A program made the translations under genes and the position numbers. Positions 33,196-44,522 of a stretch of DNA of 64,000 bases are shown here, piece after piece; position 1 is the first letter of the stretch, and each line of letters opens with the position of its first letter. A model generated the notes under the pieces. It worked only from the letters and a program-made list of their open reading frames with translations. It ran no database searches and was not told the origin of the DNA. Source of the stretch: Beroe forskalii (taxonomy: Eukaryota; Ctenophora; Nuda; Beroida; Beroidae); assembly GCA_011033025.1 (NCBI GenBank), contig WFMF01000450.1:1-64000 (forward strand). The letters are read 5' to 3'.

Positions 33196-35831
33196 TCAAA
33201 GGACTTCATGTCCAGCAGAATGAAGGCAGAAGTTCCTGAACGTTTTCGCACATTTGTTCCGCTCCTCCCTCATCCCGAACTCATCGTGCAACCTGGCGTA
33301 GTAATACAGCACCTCCCGCACATACCCCACATGGCTGAGTGTCATGAAGCCATCCCTGGCAGACTGGAGATGCCGCTCCAGCCGTCTGAACAGATCAAAC
33401 CTTCCCTCAGGTGGACAGTTAGCCATCTTAGCCTGCACATACACCCACCTGGCCGTACTTTGTACCAGTTTATCTGAGGAGGACAAGGCGAGGACGAACA
33501 CAGTCTCCACGGTTAGGAGGGCCTGAGTGTAGAGTTTGAGGGATATCTGGGTCTCAGCCAGCAGGAGATGAGACTTGACCAGGTAGCCCTGTAACTTGTA
33601 TTTCCTGCAGTGTAGGATTAGGGACAGGAGCTTGTCTAACGCTTGGGAGGGGCAGTGTGGCAGGTCACTCTGTGCTGAGCGGAGCATCACCGCAGCCTTC
33701 ACTTCCTCACTCGATATGTACATGTCACCAGGGGGAGTATCCTCGTCACCATGGCAACGTGCCGTGAGGGCAGCGTGCGTGCTCTCTGATATGGTCCTGA
33801 TTAGTGCCGCCTCGCAGGTGGCACTTCCTGCCCCAGTGGCACTTCCTGCCCCAGTGGCACCTCGCTCCCCCACCCTGGTGGCGTGGAGGTGTCTGATCTT
33901 GTTGAGGGTGAGGAGGAGGAGTTGATGGTGGGAGGAGGTGCGGGGGAAGAGGCCCAGTGCGAGGTGCACGAGTTCACAGCCCGCACGAGGTGGTGTTGAG
34001 ACAGCCAGGTTACACAGGGCAATACACAGCCCAGTAGTGGCGGGGGCGAAGGTGATCATGTGACCGTCAGGCAGCCAATCAGGACACAGCTGGAAGAGGG
34101 CGAAGAAGGGGTGTAGCTCACAGAGCAGACCGTTGTCGTAACGTCTGAGAAGGGGGGAGGATTAGGGTAAGGGGTCGGTTATACTTTGGGGCAGGAGAGT
34201 GGGGGTGAATAAGTGTGGGTAGAATGGTGGATTGATTGATAAGCGTACGACGGTGTCAAGCCAGTGAAATTTAAAGGTAATGCGAGATTGGGTGAGAAAT
34301 AGTAGAACTCATTGAAATCCGACAAAATTTAGATATTAACCCATCCAATTCAATGAAACAACACTTTTAAACACCAATGCTCTACTTCAAACAAGGTGCA
34401 TTCCAGTTACCTGAAGATCTCTGCAGCGTTGGTGTGGTAGTGAGTTGTAGAAGCTATGGGGGATATCTCGCTCATGTACCGCAGAACAATCACCGGGTCC
34501 TCCCCAGTCTTACACATGCTCTCCAGCGTTTGCACGTAGTTCAGAACCTAAACGAGATAGTAGGGCGTGTTTAAAGTCCATGTTTGTCCGGCAAGCGACA
34601 AAAAACCGTAAAAACTTGACCAAATAAAGCGAGTTTTCGAGTCAACAGCCGTTGCTCGACTCGGTAAATTTCCCCTGACATGAGGACAATCAATGGCGCA
34701 AAGGTGACGTCCAACCGCAAGTATGGAACGCTGCGCCGCGCGCGAGAGTAGGGTTACATCCTACGAGTATTCCAGACTCAGAAACACACGTCATTATACA
34801 CCAGTCACCTCGAGCTCTGCGGGTTTCTCCTCAGTGTCGAGAGTGAGAGTGGGTCTGGTGATGGGACTTCCTTGCAGGTAGCTGGTCCACGCGATGCAGT
34901 GCGACAGACACGACTCCTCGCTCAACAGCTGGCCCAGGTGGATTGACTCCTGAGTTGGTTTACAGGTGAAGTTTTACTTTTTAAATCAACTGAATATATC
35001 TATTGAATAATAGTGACCAAACTGGATCAGAATCTTCCTGACTGACCACTTTTGTTAATTGCTTTCACGCGAGGAAATATCTTATTTCCTGAAATATAAG
35101 CTGAACTTAAAAGATGTCTATGCCCGCTGCCGACTCGGCAGCTTAAAAAGTTAAGACTCCCAAGTATATATGGACCTTCAAGGCGTGTGGAAATTTCAGA
35201 ATGCTTCCTAAGAACTCACAACATCTACACAACACCGGTCCTCTCTCACCTTAAGGTATTTCATAGCCCTTTCTCACCTTGAGGTACTGCATAGCGAAGT
35301 CCTTGTGCTGGAAGACGGTGTGCATGGCTGCTAGACAGAGCGCAGAGAAGGGTCGGATGTTCTTACTCTCCTCCCCAGAGGTTAGCATCATCGTGAAGTA
35401 CTGGTGGAGGTGCACCTTGGGGGAGGGGATGTCTCATGACACTTAATCTTGTGATTTTTCAACTCCAAGCAAAGGGTAGGATTAGGTTCGGGTTCTGGGC
35501 TAAGATTAGGGTCAGGACATGTAGATAAGGTCAGGATCAAGTCATGTCTGAGATGAAATATCGTGATATGTCGCACACCCACCTTAGAGATAGATTGTAC
35601 TCCTTGACAGAGAGGTAGTTGAGATACTGCAGGAACTCCGCTTGTTGTATCCTGCTACTAGCCGGCTCCACACTCCCCACACCGCACATCTCCCTGATCT
35701 CAGAGTGGGAGTGGTCGAGGGAAAGGTCGTTCTGGAACTTATCCACTTCTCGGCAGAACGCTGCTTCTTGCTGTTTAGTGGACAGCAGAGGGTACACCTT
35801 TGTCCTTGTCTTCTATGTACGCCTTCAGCTC
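33196..35831 (-). CDS. ANAPC5: Anaphase-promoting complex subunit 5, main part
   Basis: Exons, 5' to 3': 35831-35583, 35415-35278 (YFTMMLTSGEESKNIRPFSA), 34949-34809 (LLSEESCLSHCIAWTSYL), 34547-34411 and 34144-33196. These match the TPR region of human ANAPC5, including the conserved LSYLNNL-like AEFLQYLNYLSVKEYNLSL and the C-terminal YYYARLHDEFGMREERNK. The first exon listed needs a one-base correction at aaaggtgtaccct (about 35800) to join IEDKDK to YPLLSTKQQEAAF. The junction to 35415 is also one base out of phase. Indels in the sequence are more likely than a dead gene. The N-terminal part may lie at 42201. Confidence 0.82.
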
Positions 35832-35879
35832 CTGGGTGGAATACAGTTAAAGCTCCTGGGAAAATACAGGCGTTTTACA

Positions 35880-36035
35880 TTGGTGTCACGAGTTTTGAGA
35901 ACACCTTCTGAAATTTACCACACGAACGCCAATAATTGTAGGCGCGTGATACTGATTTTACAGCGTAGCCACGTATGTACATGGGGCTACGCGACCCGAA
36001 ATTTCAGAGCCATTTACCATTCTCATTTCTCGAAG
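35880..36035. mobile_element. AGGTGTCGC-family MITE beside ANAPC5
   Basis: Shares cacgagttttgagaacacct, tgaaatttaccacacgaacg, a central gcgtgata and the right part acccgaaatttcagag with ctcatttctcgaagt. It lies just upstream of an ANAPC5 exon, inside the inferred large intron. Confidence 0.6.
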
Positions 36036-36216
36036 TCTCAATAGCACTGCAAAACGATTAAAAAAAACTTGTTGCATAGTTCATATTAATATGAACTATG
36101 CAACAAGTTTTTTCTAATCGTTTTGCAGTGGTATTGCGACTTAGAACCTCATTTCGTTTATTTTAAAGAATTTAATAATTATTAAATTCTTAAAAATAAA
36201 CGAAATGAGGTTCTAC
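36033..36216. repeat. Two adjacent near-perfect palindromes
   Basis: The first (about 36033-36141, arms about 55 bases) is centred on catattaatatg and includes gcactgcaaaacgatta on one side and taatcgttttgcagtg on the other. The second (about 36143-36214, arms about 35 bases) is centred on ataattat with agaacctcatttcgtttatt at its edge. There is almost no spacer at either centre. Confidence 0.9.
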
Positions 36217-36367
36217 TTGTTTCAAACGAACCAAATAAAAGGAATTCTCGTTAAACGGCCTGTCACGTGCCCAGCTTATTTGGGAAATGTAGATATCATA
36301 TTGCACTATTGCAGAAATGCAATGGATATCTTCATATTAGCATCAACATAATCACATCAACCTAACA

Positions 36368-36812
36368 TTAGGGATCGTTCAAATATTACGTAATCACCTA
36401 GGGGAAGGGGGGTGATTACGTTTGATTACGGGGAAGGGGGAGGGGGTTTGGTGGTTGATTACGTAATCAAAATTTTCAATTTTTGACAATTTTGCCACAG
36501 ATTCTCGGTATTTTTAGCAAAATTTTCAGAAAACTAACTCAAAAGCACCATTTTTCAGCACCATTTTTCAAAACTTACCTCAATATTTTTTCAAAGATGA
36601 AACATAATCAATTTTAAAGTATTTACACTGTCCATTTTCTTCATTTTTACTCAAAAAGGTGGAGGGGGGTTAGGCCATGATTACGTAATATTCTCCTCAA
36701 GAGAGGGGGGTTGGGCTTTGATTACGTTTGATTACGAGGGGGAGGGAGGGGGGTTGAAAATGGCCAAAAATTGATTACGTAATACGTAATACGTAATATG
36801 GCATGTACACAA
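36368..36812. repeat. Element with ATTACGTAAT palindromes and G-runs
   Basis: Begins gggatcgttcaaatattacg and ends near gtaatacgtaatacgtaata. ATTACGTAAT or TTGATTACGT words occur about ten times, alternating with runs such as ggggaagggggagggggttt, so the strand could form G-quadruplexes. Probably a MITE or other repeat; no ORF. Confidence 0.5.
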
Positions 36813-38157
36813 AGACAGGAAGTTGAATTGTTTGTCTTTCATATTTCTTGATTTTACTGTAAAAGTAAAATGAGTTGAAATAGGTATCGTGATTATTCGT
36901 TTAAAATCAGAATTAGATTAGAATTGCGTGCCTAATGCACGATAGCTTTTAATTTCATCATTGTGCGAAACGTATTAGTGTACAGGGAAGATAAGTTTAA
37001 AATATAGAATCATGGGGCCAAAATTTATTACTATTATTAAATTAAGTTCGCAGGTGTTTGCTACTTCGTCAAACAACCAACTCTCTTTCCTTACACGAAA
37101 ACAGACCCCTCCTCTCATAGTGTAATAGTGTTGGGCCCGAGATGCGTGTAAGCCTACCTACAGTCCCTTACGCGTTGCCGGACAAAAGCGCACACATTCC
37201 TGCATAATTTTTTCCTGTTCCCAATCGCGTTTTTGTTTGAGAAAAGGTTAGCAGAGATCGTGTATTTTGGGGGTTGTGTGTATACTACCTTTACGCGTAC
37301 TGTTAAATCTGAAATAGGTGGTGCTGCGCGCGACCGTATGTCGTTGGTGGTGGTGGTTGGTGGTACGCTTTCGATCAAGCATCCAACTGCTCCTTTATAA
37401 TATCACTCGCGTCAGAGTAGCTCGGTGTAGTGGAGTAGTGGCATCCTTTGCATTGTGGGTTGCAGCTAGCTATTACAGCGTTGTAGATATTTGAGTTCAA
37501 TGCTCTGCTCTGTTCATTCCGATGTTGAAATTAATTCTCTCTCAAAAATTTAACAATTCTTAAAAATGAAATCAAATTTTCACGGAATCAATCTAATAAT
37601 TGATTGGATTTCAATCACATACTCATTTGGCTTCCTTTAAGTAGCGGGCAATTCGGGCAATTTACAATGGGCAGTATTAGTGCAATCAGTTATGAATGAT
37701 CTTAACAATTGACGAGAGGAAAGAAAGACATGAGAGTTTGTCTCGGTTCATTATTGATAATAATGATATATCTGAATCTTTTATCTTAATCTTGTTCAGT
37801 AAATATTATATTGTGTATCTCAATCTTGAAAAACAATTAAGGCGGGGTAAAACGATAACGAACATTGCATCAGTTTGATATCTGCAACGCAACACATAAG
37901 AAAACGTAACGCGTAAGGAAAACGGTGATCGTAATTACGAAACTCTGAACGGCGCGCAACTGAACGAATCTTTAAAGAGTTCTACGAAATGGCGGGAACG
38001 CGCGCGCGAACCTTTGGCACGTGAAACGAAATCGCCCACGTGATATGTGTTATCGCTTTTGTTGCTCGTCTTATCAGCTCTTGCAACTTAGCAAGTTAGA
38101 TTGCAACGCATACTGTGTAGCATTTATACAGTGTACAATACATAGTACATTTGTATA
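36813..38157. other. Intronic or intergenic DNA, no gene seen
   Basis: AT-rich sequence with short GC-rich spots (cgcgcgcgaacc near 38000). No conserved protein, RNA gene or transposon end was recognised. If the ANAPC5 exon at 42201 belongs with 35831, this lies in its intron. The 5' boundary of the retroposed ORF1 element is somewhere in its right part. Confidence 0.5.
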
Positions 38158-39454
38158 ATGCCCATCCCTCTTGAAGGAATCAGTCCCTATTTTGAAGGGA
38201 TTGGGATTGACAGACCCTGCCACACGGAGTTCCGGAAAGGAGATGTTCCAGCTGTTCAGAGAGTTGCGGGACTTGTTTTTAAAGACATGGCTCGAGTATT
38301 GAATATAGGTGAGAGCGCGCTGTGCGAGACGGCCGTGCTGTTTACACGAATGTAAACAAAGACAAACTTTGCGAGTGGTTGGGGCACTTTGCCTGGCTCA
38401 CTGAGTACTACATGGAGCCCCTCATGAGTGCTGCGTGTGGAGTAGCGGACGAAGTTGAGAAGCTCAAGACGGAGAAGATCACAGATCAGAAGACCATCAT
38501 AGCTCTGCAGGAGAAAGTCATCGCAAAGAAAGATAGGCATCTCACTAGAGTCCAGGAGGCAGTGAAGACTGGAATGCAGTCTTACGCAACGACAGTGGAG
38601 ACCACATGTTCTGAGGCTGTGAAAACTGGGATGCAGTCTTATGCCAGTGCAGTGGAGACGAAGTGCTCTGAAGCTTACTCTGCTAAAGTTGAAGAGACAG
38701 TGAAGGGTGGAATACAGACATATGCCAGTGCATTGGAGAGCAAATGCTCAGAAGTTTTCTCCGGAAAGAAGATAGCAGAGGCGATGAAGAGTGCTGTCCA
38801 AGCAGAAGACAGGTCCCGTAATGTGATCATCTTCGGTGTGGAAGAGCAGAGTAACGAGATCGTTGAGGAAAAGGTTGCAGAAATCTTCTCTCATTTGGAT
38901 GAAAAGCCACTCGTTCTTCAGAGCTCAAGGATGGGGTTAGTCCCCAAGGCTGGACGGAAGAGACCGATCAAAGTTGTGCTGCGTGGTTCAGATCATGTGA
39001 AGCAGATTCTAAGGAAAGCAAAGAATCTGAAGGACATTGCTGCCTGCAAGACTGTGTTTGTTTGCGCGGATAGGTCGGTAGAAGAACGTCAGGAAATCAA
39101 GAAGAAGGTGGAGGAGCGGAAACGGCAAAGGATTGAAGCAACTGCTGAGGTTACATGAGTTTTAATAATGGGTAACATGAGTGATTTTGCTAACGTGACA
39201 GTAAAGTTAATATTCATATGTCCATTTTCACAACACAATTTCATAGTCATTTATGAATATCTTTATCAGATATAGATTGATTGATTTATTGCTAGGGGAG
39301 CAGTGTCATTATGCCTTTAAGGTGTGTTCTGTGCCCTTATTTGGTGCCAGATTTTTCGGGACGTTAATTTATAGATTGAAGCTTTTATATAGCAATTTGA
39401 TATTGTCACCTGATAATCTGATATCAAATTAAACTTTTCAAATAAAAAAAAAAA
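38158..39454 (+). mobile_element. ORF1-only LINE-like retroposed element
   Basis: Encodes a protein starting MPIPLEGISPYFEGIG; a two-base gcgc slip near 38312 breaks the frame before DGRAVYTNVNKDKLCEWLGH, which then stays open to 39158. A coiled-coil stretch holds three or four repeats near VKTGMQSYATTVETTCSEA. The end (RSRNVIIFGVEE, RPIKVVLRGSDHVKQIL, KTVFVCADRSVEERQEI) resembles the RNA-binding-like domain in LINE ORF1 proteins. No reverse transcriptase follows; instead there is a 280-base tail and a poly(A) run at 39441-39454. It may be a HAL1-like ORF1-only element or a retrocopy of a host gene. Confidence 0.6.
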
Positions 39455-40216
39455 TATTTTTATCTGCGCGCGTCAGTTCAAACTTTTAGGACAGGGAAAT
39501 ATATAGCGCCCGCATAACAACGAAGATTTATAAAATTGATTCAATGATGTTAGTATTGCGATGTGACACTACTTGATAGAAGAAGCGCGATTGTGTCATG
39601 ATTTGGATGGTCACTTTTATGCTTTATCGTCAACTCATCATGTCAGTAAATAAGTCGGACAACGATTGTCGATCAAATGACGGCGTGTTTTAATACCAGC
39701 TCCAGGGAACAGGAAATTAAGCGCCTGCATACGGGAACAACGGGCACAAGAAATAAGCCTGCAGGCGCAATTCTTGTTCAGTGATAGGGTTGGGGTGTGG
39801 GTTAGGGTGTGAGTTAGGGTGTTGGTTAGGGTTGAATCATGTGAATATCCCAAAAGTGTGCGCTTATGTCCGGCAGCCTCCCTTACGAGATAGCGTTAAT
39901 CAAGTTCCTAGTTCAGTTGCCGTTGTGTTCCTGGTAAATTCCCTTCTTTTTATACTACCCTTGATATTCTCAATTCTAGTGATACCTTTGATACCTAGTG
40001 AAGTTGATACAGCGCGCGTGCGATTGTTTGAATATTAATCTGTAATGTTCAGCGCTAACCAACTTCATATTATGGTTGATAATAAACGTGAAAATTTCTA
40101 TTGAATGTTGCTACAATCTTGTAATTCAAATTACAAATGACTTTTTTCTTCCCTCTCAGAACCGCCTCTCTGTCTACCGACAATGTAGTTTAAATCATAA
40201 AGTGGAACATCTTGAT
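39455..40216. other. Spacer upstream of the sulfotransferase gene
   Basis: No gene recognised. Contains gcgcgcg words, a short telomere-like tract (listed separately) and AT-rich sequence that must hold the promoter of the plus-strand gene at 40217. Confidence 0.5.
39784..39834. repeat. Short degenerate TTAGGG-like tract
   Basis: About eight irregular units such as ggttagggtgtgagttaggg. Too short and impure to be a telomere. Confidence 0.6.
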
Positions 40217-41687
40217 ATGCGCCGCCTGTTTCGATTAACGGTAAGGTCGATCAAAAGATACAACTACATAATTCTGTGCTTTTTCTCTTTTTTCCCTGGA
40301 GTAATGACATTCTCTACTTCTATTATATTCTACCTGTTCAACCTAGCAGTGGATTGAATTTAAATTCTGGCGTGATTCCAGAGTATATTGTACTGATAAG
40401 ATATGGCATTATAATACAATTTACTAAATTACAGATCATGTGTTATTGAAAATTATCAACCTGTGATAATCTCCCATGACAACTCACTAACAATTTCAGG
40501 TCAGAGTTATAGGTTTCTTGGCAGCGTTATCATTGATCATTGGCTACTTGACCCTATCAACTACAAGAACCAACACATTCGTTGAAGCGCGCCCAAATAA
40601 CAGGGACTTTATCAACATGAGCGCTGAGGTATCAGGGTTATTTGAGGAAGCGACCCCTTTAACTCCAACCTGAGTTACTTCTGGCAGGAGAGTCCAGATG
40701 TCAAGGAGGCCCTTCCTGACACATTCCTGAAGAATTATAAGAGCTTCTGCTGGTTCAACAAGACCCGCAAGTCTGAGTTGCTGTGTTTGCCGTGGGTTTA
40801 TCTGGCGGGCTTCCCCAAGTGCGGTTCTACAGACTTCCACGATAAGATATCCTACCACCCGGCCGTACGTCACGGGGTCAAGAAGGAGCACAAGTGGTGG
40901 TCCAGGTACAGACTACCTTTTGCCTGGAGAGAAAAGCAGTTGATCTTTGCGCAGCCCTTCTCATACTACCTCCACCGACTTAGCCCGACCCAAGTGAGGA
41001 CGGATACCGTTCTGTTCGATGGTTCCGCCAACATGATGTGGCAGTTCTCAAACTGGGAGGTCATGTATCCAGGTCTAGAAGAGCGACCTTACTCCTACTC
41101 TGACGTCATACACACCATCACTCCACGTGCTAAGATACTGGTTATCGTCAGGAACCCCACAGAACGCCTTTGGTCTGATTACTTTTTCTTTCCATGCGCA
41201 TGGCGTCGGTCGCAAATATCCGTCAGAGCTCGGCTACAAAAATCTTTCGCCCGAGTCTTTTGACAAGGCTGCCAGAAACGAAATCGGAAAGTTTAGGGAT
41301 TGTGTGAAGAGTAGAGGTCTGAGAAAGTGCTGCTTTGCGACGGAACATGCGGATCGTTACGACACAGCTGTCGTCCAACTTACAATTGGAATTTACGTGT
41401 GCTACATTCGGGAGTGGAAGGAAAAGTTCGGAGATCCGTTGAAAGTAATCCGGCTTGAAGATTACAAGGAAAATGAAGCTAAAACTCTGGAGGATATATA
41501 CAAGTTCCTAGAACTACCTCGGATGAAGAAACACAAATTAGCAACCTATATCGAGGCGCACAAAGCTATTAAAACGAACAGTCAAATCATGCCGAAAAGC
41601 ATCCAAAAGTTACTCAACTCTTTTTATAAACCTTTCAACGAAGAACTTGCTAGGTTAATGGACGACGAGAGATTCTTGTTTAGCTGA
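40217..41687 (+). CDS. CHST15-type carbohydrate sulfotransferase (frame broken twice)
   Basis: Golgi type II membrane enzyme that transfers sulfate from PAPS to a glycan, probably a chondroitin-like glycosaminoglycan (family inference). Exon 1 40217-40240 (MRRLFRLT) joins exon 2 from 40500 in phase (VRVIGFLAALSLIIGYLTL, one membrane anchor). The 5'-PSB loop is LAGFPKCGSTDFHDKI and the 3'-PB motif is ILVIVRNPTERLWSDYF. The frame must shift near 40660 (after FEEATP, before NSNLSYFW) and again at a poly-T run near 41190 (WSDYFF to SFHAHGVGRKYPSEL). It ends MDDERFLFS, followed by AATAAA at 41711. Both breaks could be sequence errors; otherwise it is a recent pseudogene. On the opposite strand to its neighbours. 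Confidence 0.78.
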
Positions 41688-42200
41688 CTTATTTCCATTA
41701 GAAATTGACAGAATAAATTATTCATAAGATTTTTGATTTCCATTTAACAATTATTGTTTGTTTCTCAAATGCTAGTACCTGATATTGAATAAACTATTGC
41801 TTTAATCTAGACTTAAAATTATTAAATTCTTGTACCGAAAACAATTCTGTGCTTCAATTGAGTGATATTGTACCTGTAAAAAGCAAGATAGTTCTTCAAA
41901 GGAAGCCAGTTCGAAAGAAAGTACGATACGTCTCAAGAACAATCCGAAGGGACTGCTAGGTTTGACCAGTTGATCCGGTTCAGACATGAGACACTGCGCA
42001 GAACCTCGGTGACCAACCAGTCTCTTGATAACAGCTGAGGAAAGAACGTTGAATAAAAACTTTTAAAATTTAATATCGGTTTAAGTCCATTAAATTTTAA
42101 ATATTAGAGACCCGTTCAGTGGAAATACATCGATATATCATTGAGGATTTATTCCATCACATAATCCTATGTAACCCCAGATAGCTACCATACCCATTAC
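41688..42200. other. 3' flank of the sulfotransferase gene
   Basis: Contains two AATAAA words for the plus-strand gene (41712 and 41788). No other coding sequence recognised. Confidence 0.5.
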
Positions 42201-42496
42201 CTCTAACACGCTGCTCAATTTCATACCTAGCGATGAGGACTTGAAGACTTTGTCGAGGTAATCCATGAACTCGGAACCCAGATCGCTATCATCCACATGG
42301 TTGAGCACACTGATCAGTTCGTTTAGCGACAGATTACGGTACTTGATGCAGTCCAACAAGACGACAGCCAGCTTGGATCGGGGAGGTTCGTTGCAGTAGT
42401 GATTTACCATAAGTACGAGGGCTGTGTTGTAGGGAGTTAGAGTAGACACGCCCTCCATGAACCAGATGGGGAGGTTTCTGGCTAACCCCTGCCATC
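42201..42496 (-). CDS. ANAPC5: Probable N-terminal exon of ANAPC5
   Basis: Open exon with TTAG|GA acceptor and GAG|gtaatg donor. It encodes WFMEGVSTLTPYNTALVLMV and LNELISVLNHVDDSD, which resemble the start of human ANAPC5 (segment around VTPYKIAVLVLL, then a Leu-rich helical stretch). If correct, an intron of about 6.4 kb separates it from the exon at 35831, and that intron contains the plus-strand sulfotransferase gene and the ORF1 element. Further exons between are expected but not seen. The match is modest, so this is tentative. Confidence 0.5.
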
Positions 42497-43564
42497 CTAA
42501 GGTGAAAGGTTGGGTTAAAGAAGGATGGTAGGTTATGTGTCCTGAGGTGGGTTTAGATAAAGTCTATTTTTATTCATCAAACAAATATGCAGAAGTCACG
42601 TGACTAAGATTGCAGCAGCGTGGAAATTCTAAATCGTCAATCCATGTTATGGCAGTCTCACAATTTGATGCCCGAGTTGTCATTCTTAAGAAATCGGACC
42701 AGATGTATGGATTACTTTGGTCTTTGAAACCCATTTGTGTCAAATTGCCCGCCCCAAATTGACAGCAGGAAAAGAAACGAAAATGTGCGCGCGCAATGGT
42801 CACGTGACTTCTTAGCGCACAATAACTTTTCTAGATTTATAAATGTTGTCGCGGCTTACGCAACATAATATTGCACAGTGAGACTGCCCGAAACGAATTT
42901 CGAACAGGCTGTCCAGACTTGAAACAGCTGTGAACTGCAGTTTTAATAAAATACCTTCCAGTAAATTCGAAGAGAGAAGAATTCAATTTCTTAAAAGAAT
43001 TCAATTGCATGAACTAAAGCAGAATATAAATCAATGAATCATTCGTTGAAATTTTATCTTAAACAACAAAAAACGCTATAACGAATCGTAAGGAACGAAA
43101 ACTGTTTGGAGAGTATTGACCTATATGCTACTCTAATGTTAAGAATCTCTAGTTTTATCAATGAAAATAACGCTTACTATCAGTTTCATTTTTGAAATAT
43201 GTTGCTAAATGGTGTAAAGTGGTGCCCCATGGCTCATTAACACGTCCCGCATGATCAACTGGACGCCTGTAGGGCGAAGTTCTGGTATGTGCGATGTTAT
43301 GGTGGCAAAAGTGGTGTCAAAGTAACGTAGCGGTTTGTGTTTATCTAGTCTGACGCAGTGGTTTCAAAGTTACACAACCTTTGGTAGACGTAAACTGTCT
43401 CAACAGTGGACGTCTGCTGTCTCATTAATAAACGCTGCGTCGAATACGGAAGAGAAAGTCTGATAAAATGTGATAAAATACAAAGAAAAAAGCCCAAACT
43501 GAGCTCTTCATTACCCAACTAATCCAGTATTTTTTACAACCTCTGAAGCTGAAACCCTTACCCC
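42497..43564. other. Intergenic, nothing recognised
   Basis: AT-rich DNA upstream of the presumed ANAPC5 exon, probably including its promoter and first untranslated sequence. No conserved ORF, RNA gene or repeat family was recognised. Confidence 0.45.
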
Positions 43565-44522
43565 TCAAGACGTTTTCTTGACTTTCTCCGACGAGAGTTT
43601 CAAGTAATTGGAAATGGCCGGTATAGCTAAGCCGATGTTAACAGCGTATGTAGAGATACACACAATACACAGATCAAACAAGACAAAAGCTAGAATGTAC
43701 GCTAGATATAGCGACATGCCGAGTGAGGAGATACTGAGGTAGAACTTTAGTTTAATAGCAGTCCCACTCTGTGACACGGTGTCTGGGAATAGGGGTTGTT
43801 ATTGGGAGAGATAAGCACTATTGAGGGACTCTATCGGGTAAAATAATAAATTATGACTTTGTTTTCCTTGCTAATATAATTCAAGCCATTAAGAAATTTT
43901 GAAGTCAATTCAGAAAGTGCCAGTTTAAAAACGCATATGAAACTCAATGTTATGGCAGAATGAGTACTAAGATAACACCTACCTAATGTAAGATAGATAA
44001 GGAAGAAGCCGATCCCATACAAGCAATTAGGCAGGTTAAGAGGATGATCATCTCCAAGTATTAAGCCTATCACACCAAACCCTGTAGCATACTTGAGATA
44101 CAAAACGTTGGTAAATATACACTGCACATTGCACAACGATAATTGAAACATCATACTGAAACATCATATTCAAAGCCTTGAATACTGTCCCCACTGCTAA
44201 AAAGGAAGAAATGTGGCATAGATGTCTATCTTTAATTACTGAAGATACCATGCATTTCGGAGCCCCATCTAGACACAATGTGCCTGAGACGCAGGTAAAA
44301 GACATTTTGGGCCTGAAACATGTGTGTCCGGACATGTTTAGGACATGTGTCTGTTTACTCCACTACTTACTTGGAAGTGAGGACTCTGGAGCAGCTAGCG
44401 TACTGGTGTAGGTCACAGAGGGCGAGGTAGTTGGACTTGCTGTGTACTTGGCGTTCTACCCATAACGCGTAGACTGAGATCAGGAGACCCAGAACACACC
44501 CACCCTTCACATACACACCCAT
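43565..44522 (-). CDS. VKORC1: Vitamin K epoxide reductase-type membrane protein
   Basis: Endoplasmic reticulum thiol oxidoreductase that reduces vitamin K epoxide (VKORC1 or VKORC1L1 type). Exons 44522-44371, 44091-43983 and 43782-43565. The order fits the family: first membrane segment ([19 protein letters not shown]), [16 protein letters not shown] with the loop cysteines, [20 protein letters not shown], and the last helices with the active-site CxxC in [15 protein letters not shown], close to the human sequence. The C-terminus is Lys-rich (SSEKVKKTS). Exon 1 ends AA|GTAAGT, one base short of the AAG|G expected for phase with exon 2, so one base may be missing in the sequence. Confidence 0.9.

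Larger units (their letters stand above)
21656..34594. repeat. Duplicated block, copy B
   Basis: Second copy of the block described at 5517-20655, same orientation. It lacks the Harbinger element, but has a 2.3-kb TIR element (21812), a foldback insert (25803), a 360-bp retroposon (28108) and a rearranged MITE (31015). TRNT1 and MRPL21 are full length. ANAPC5 continues past the block end into upstream exons. Confidence 0.93.

Noticed and set aside
39784-39834. Chromosome end or healed telomere
   Set aside because: Only about 50 impure bases, internal, with genes on both sides.
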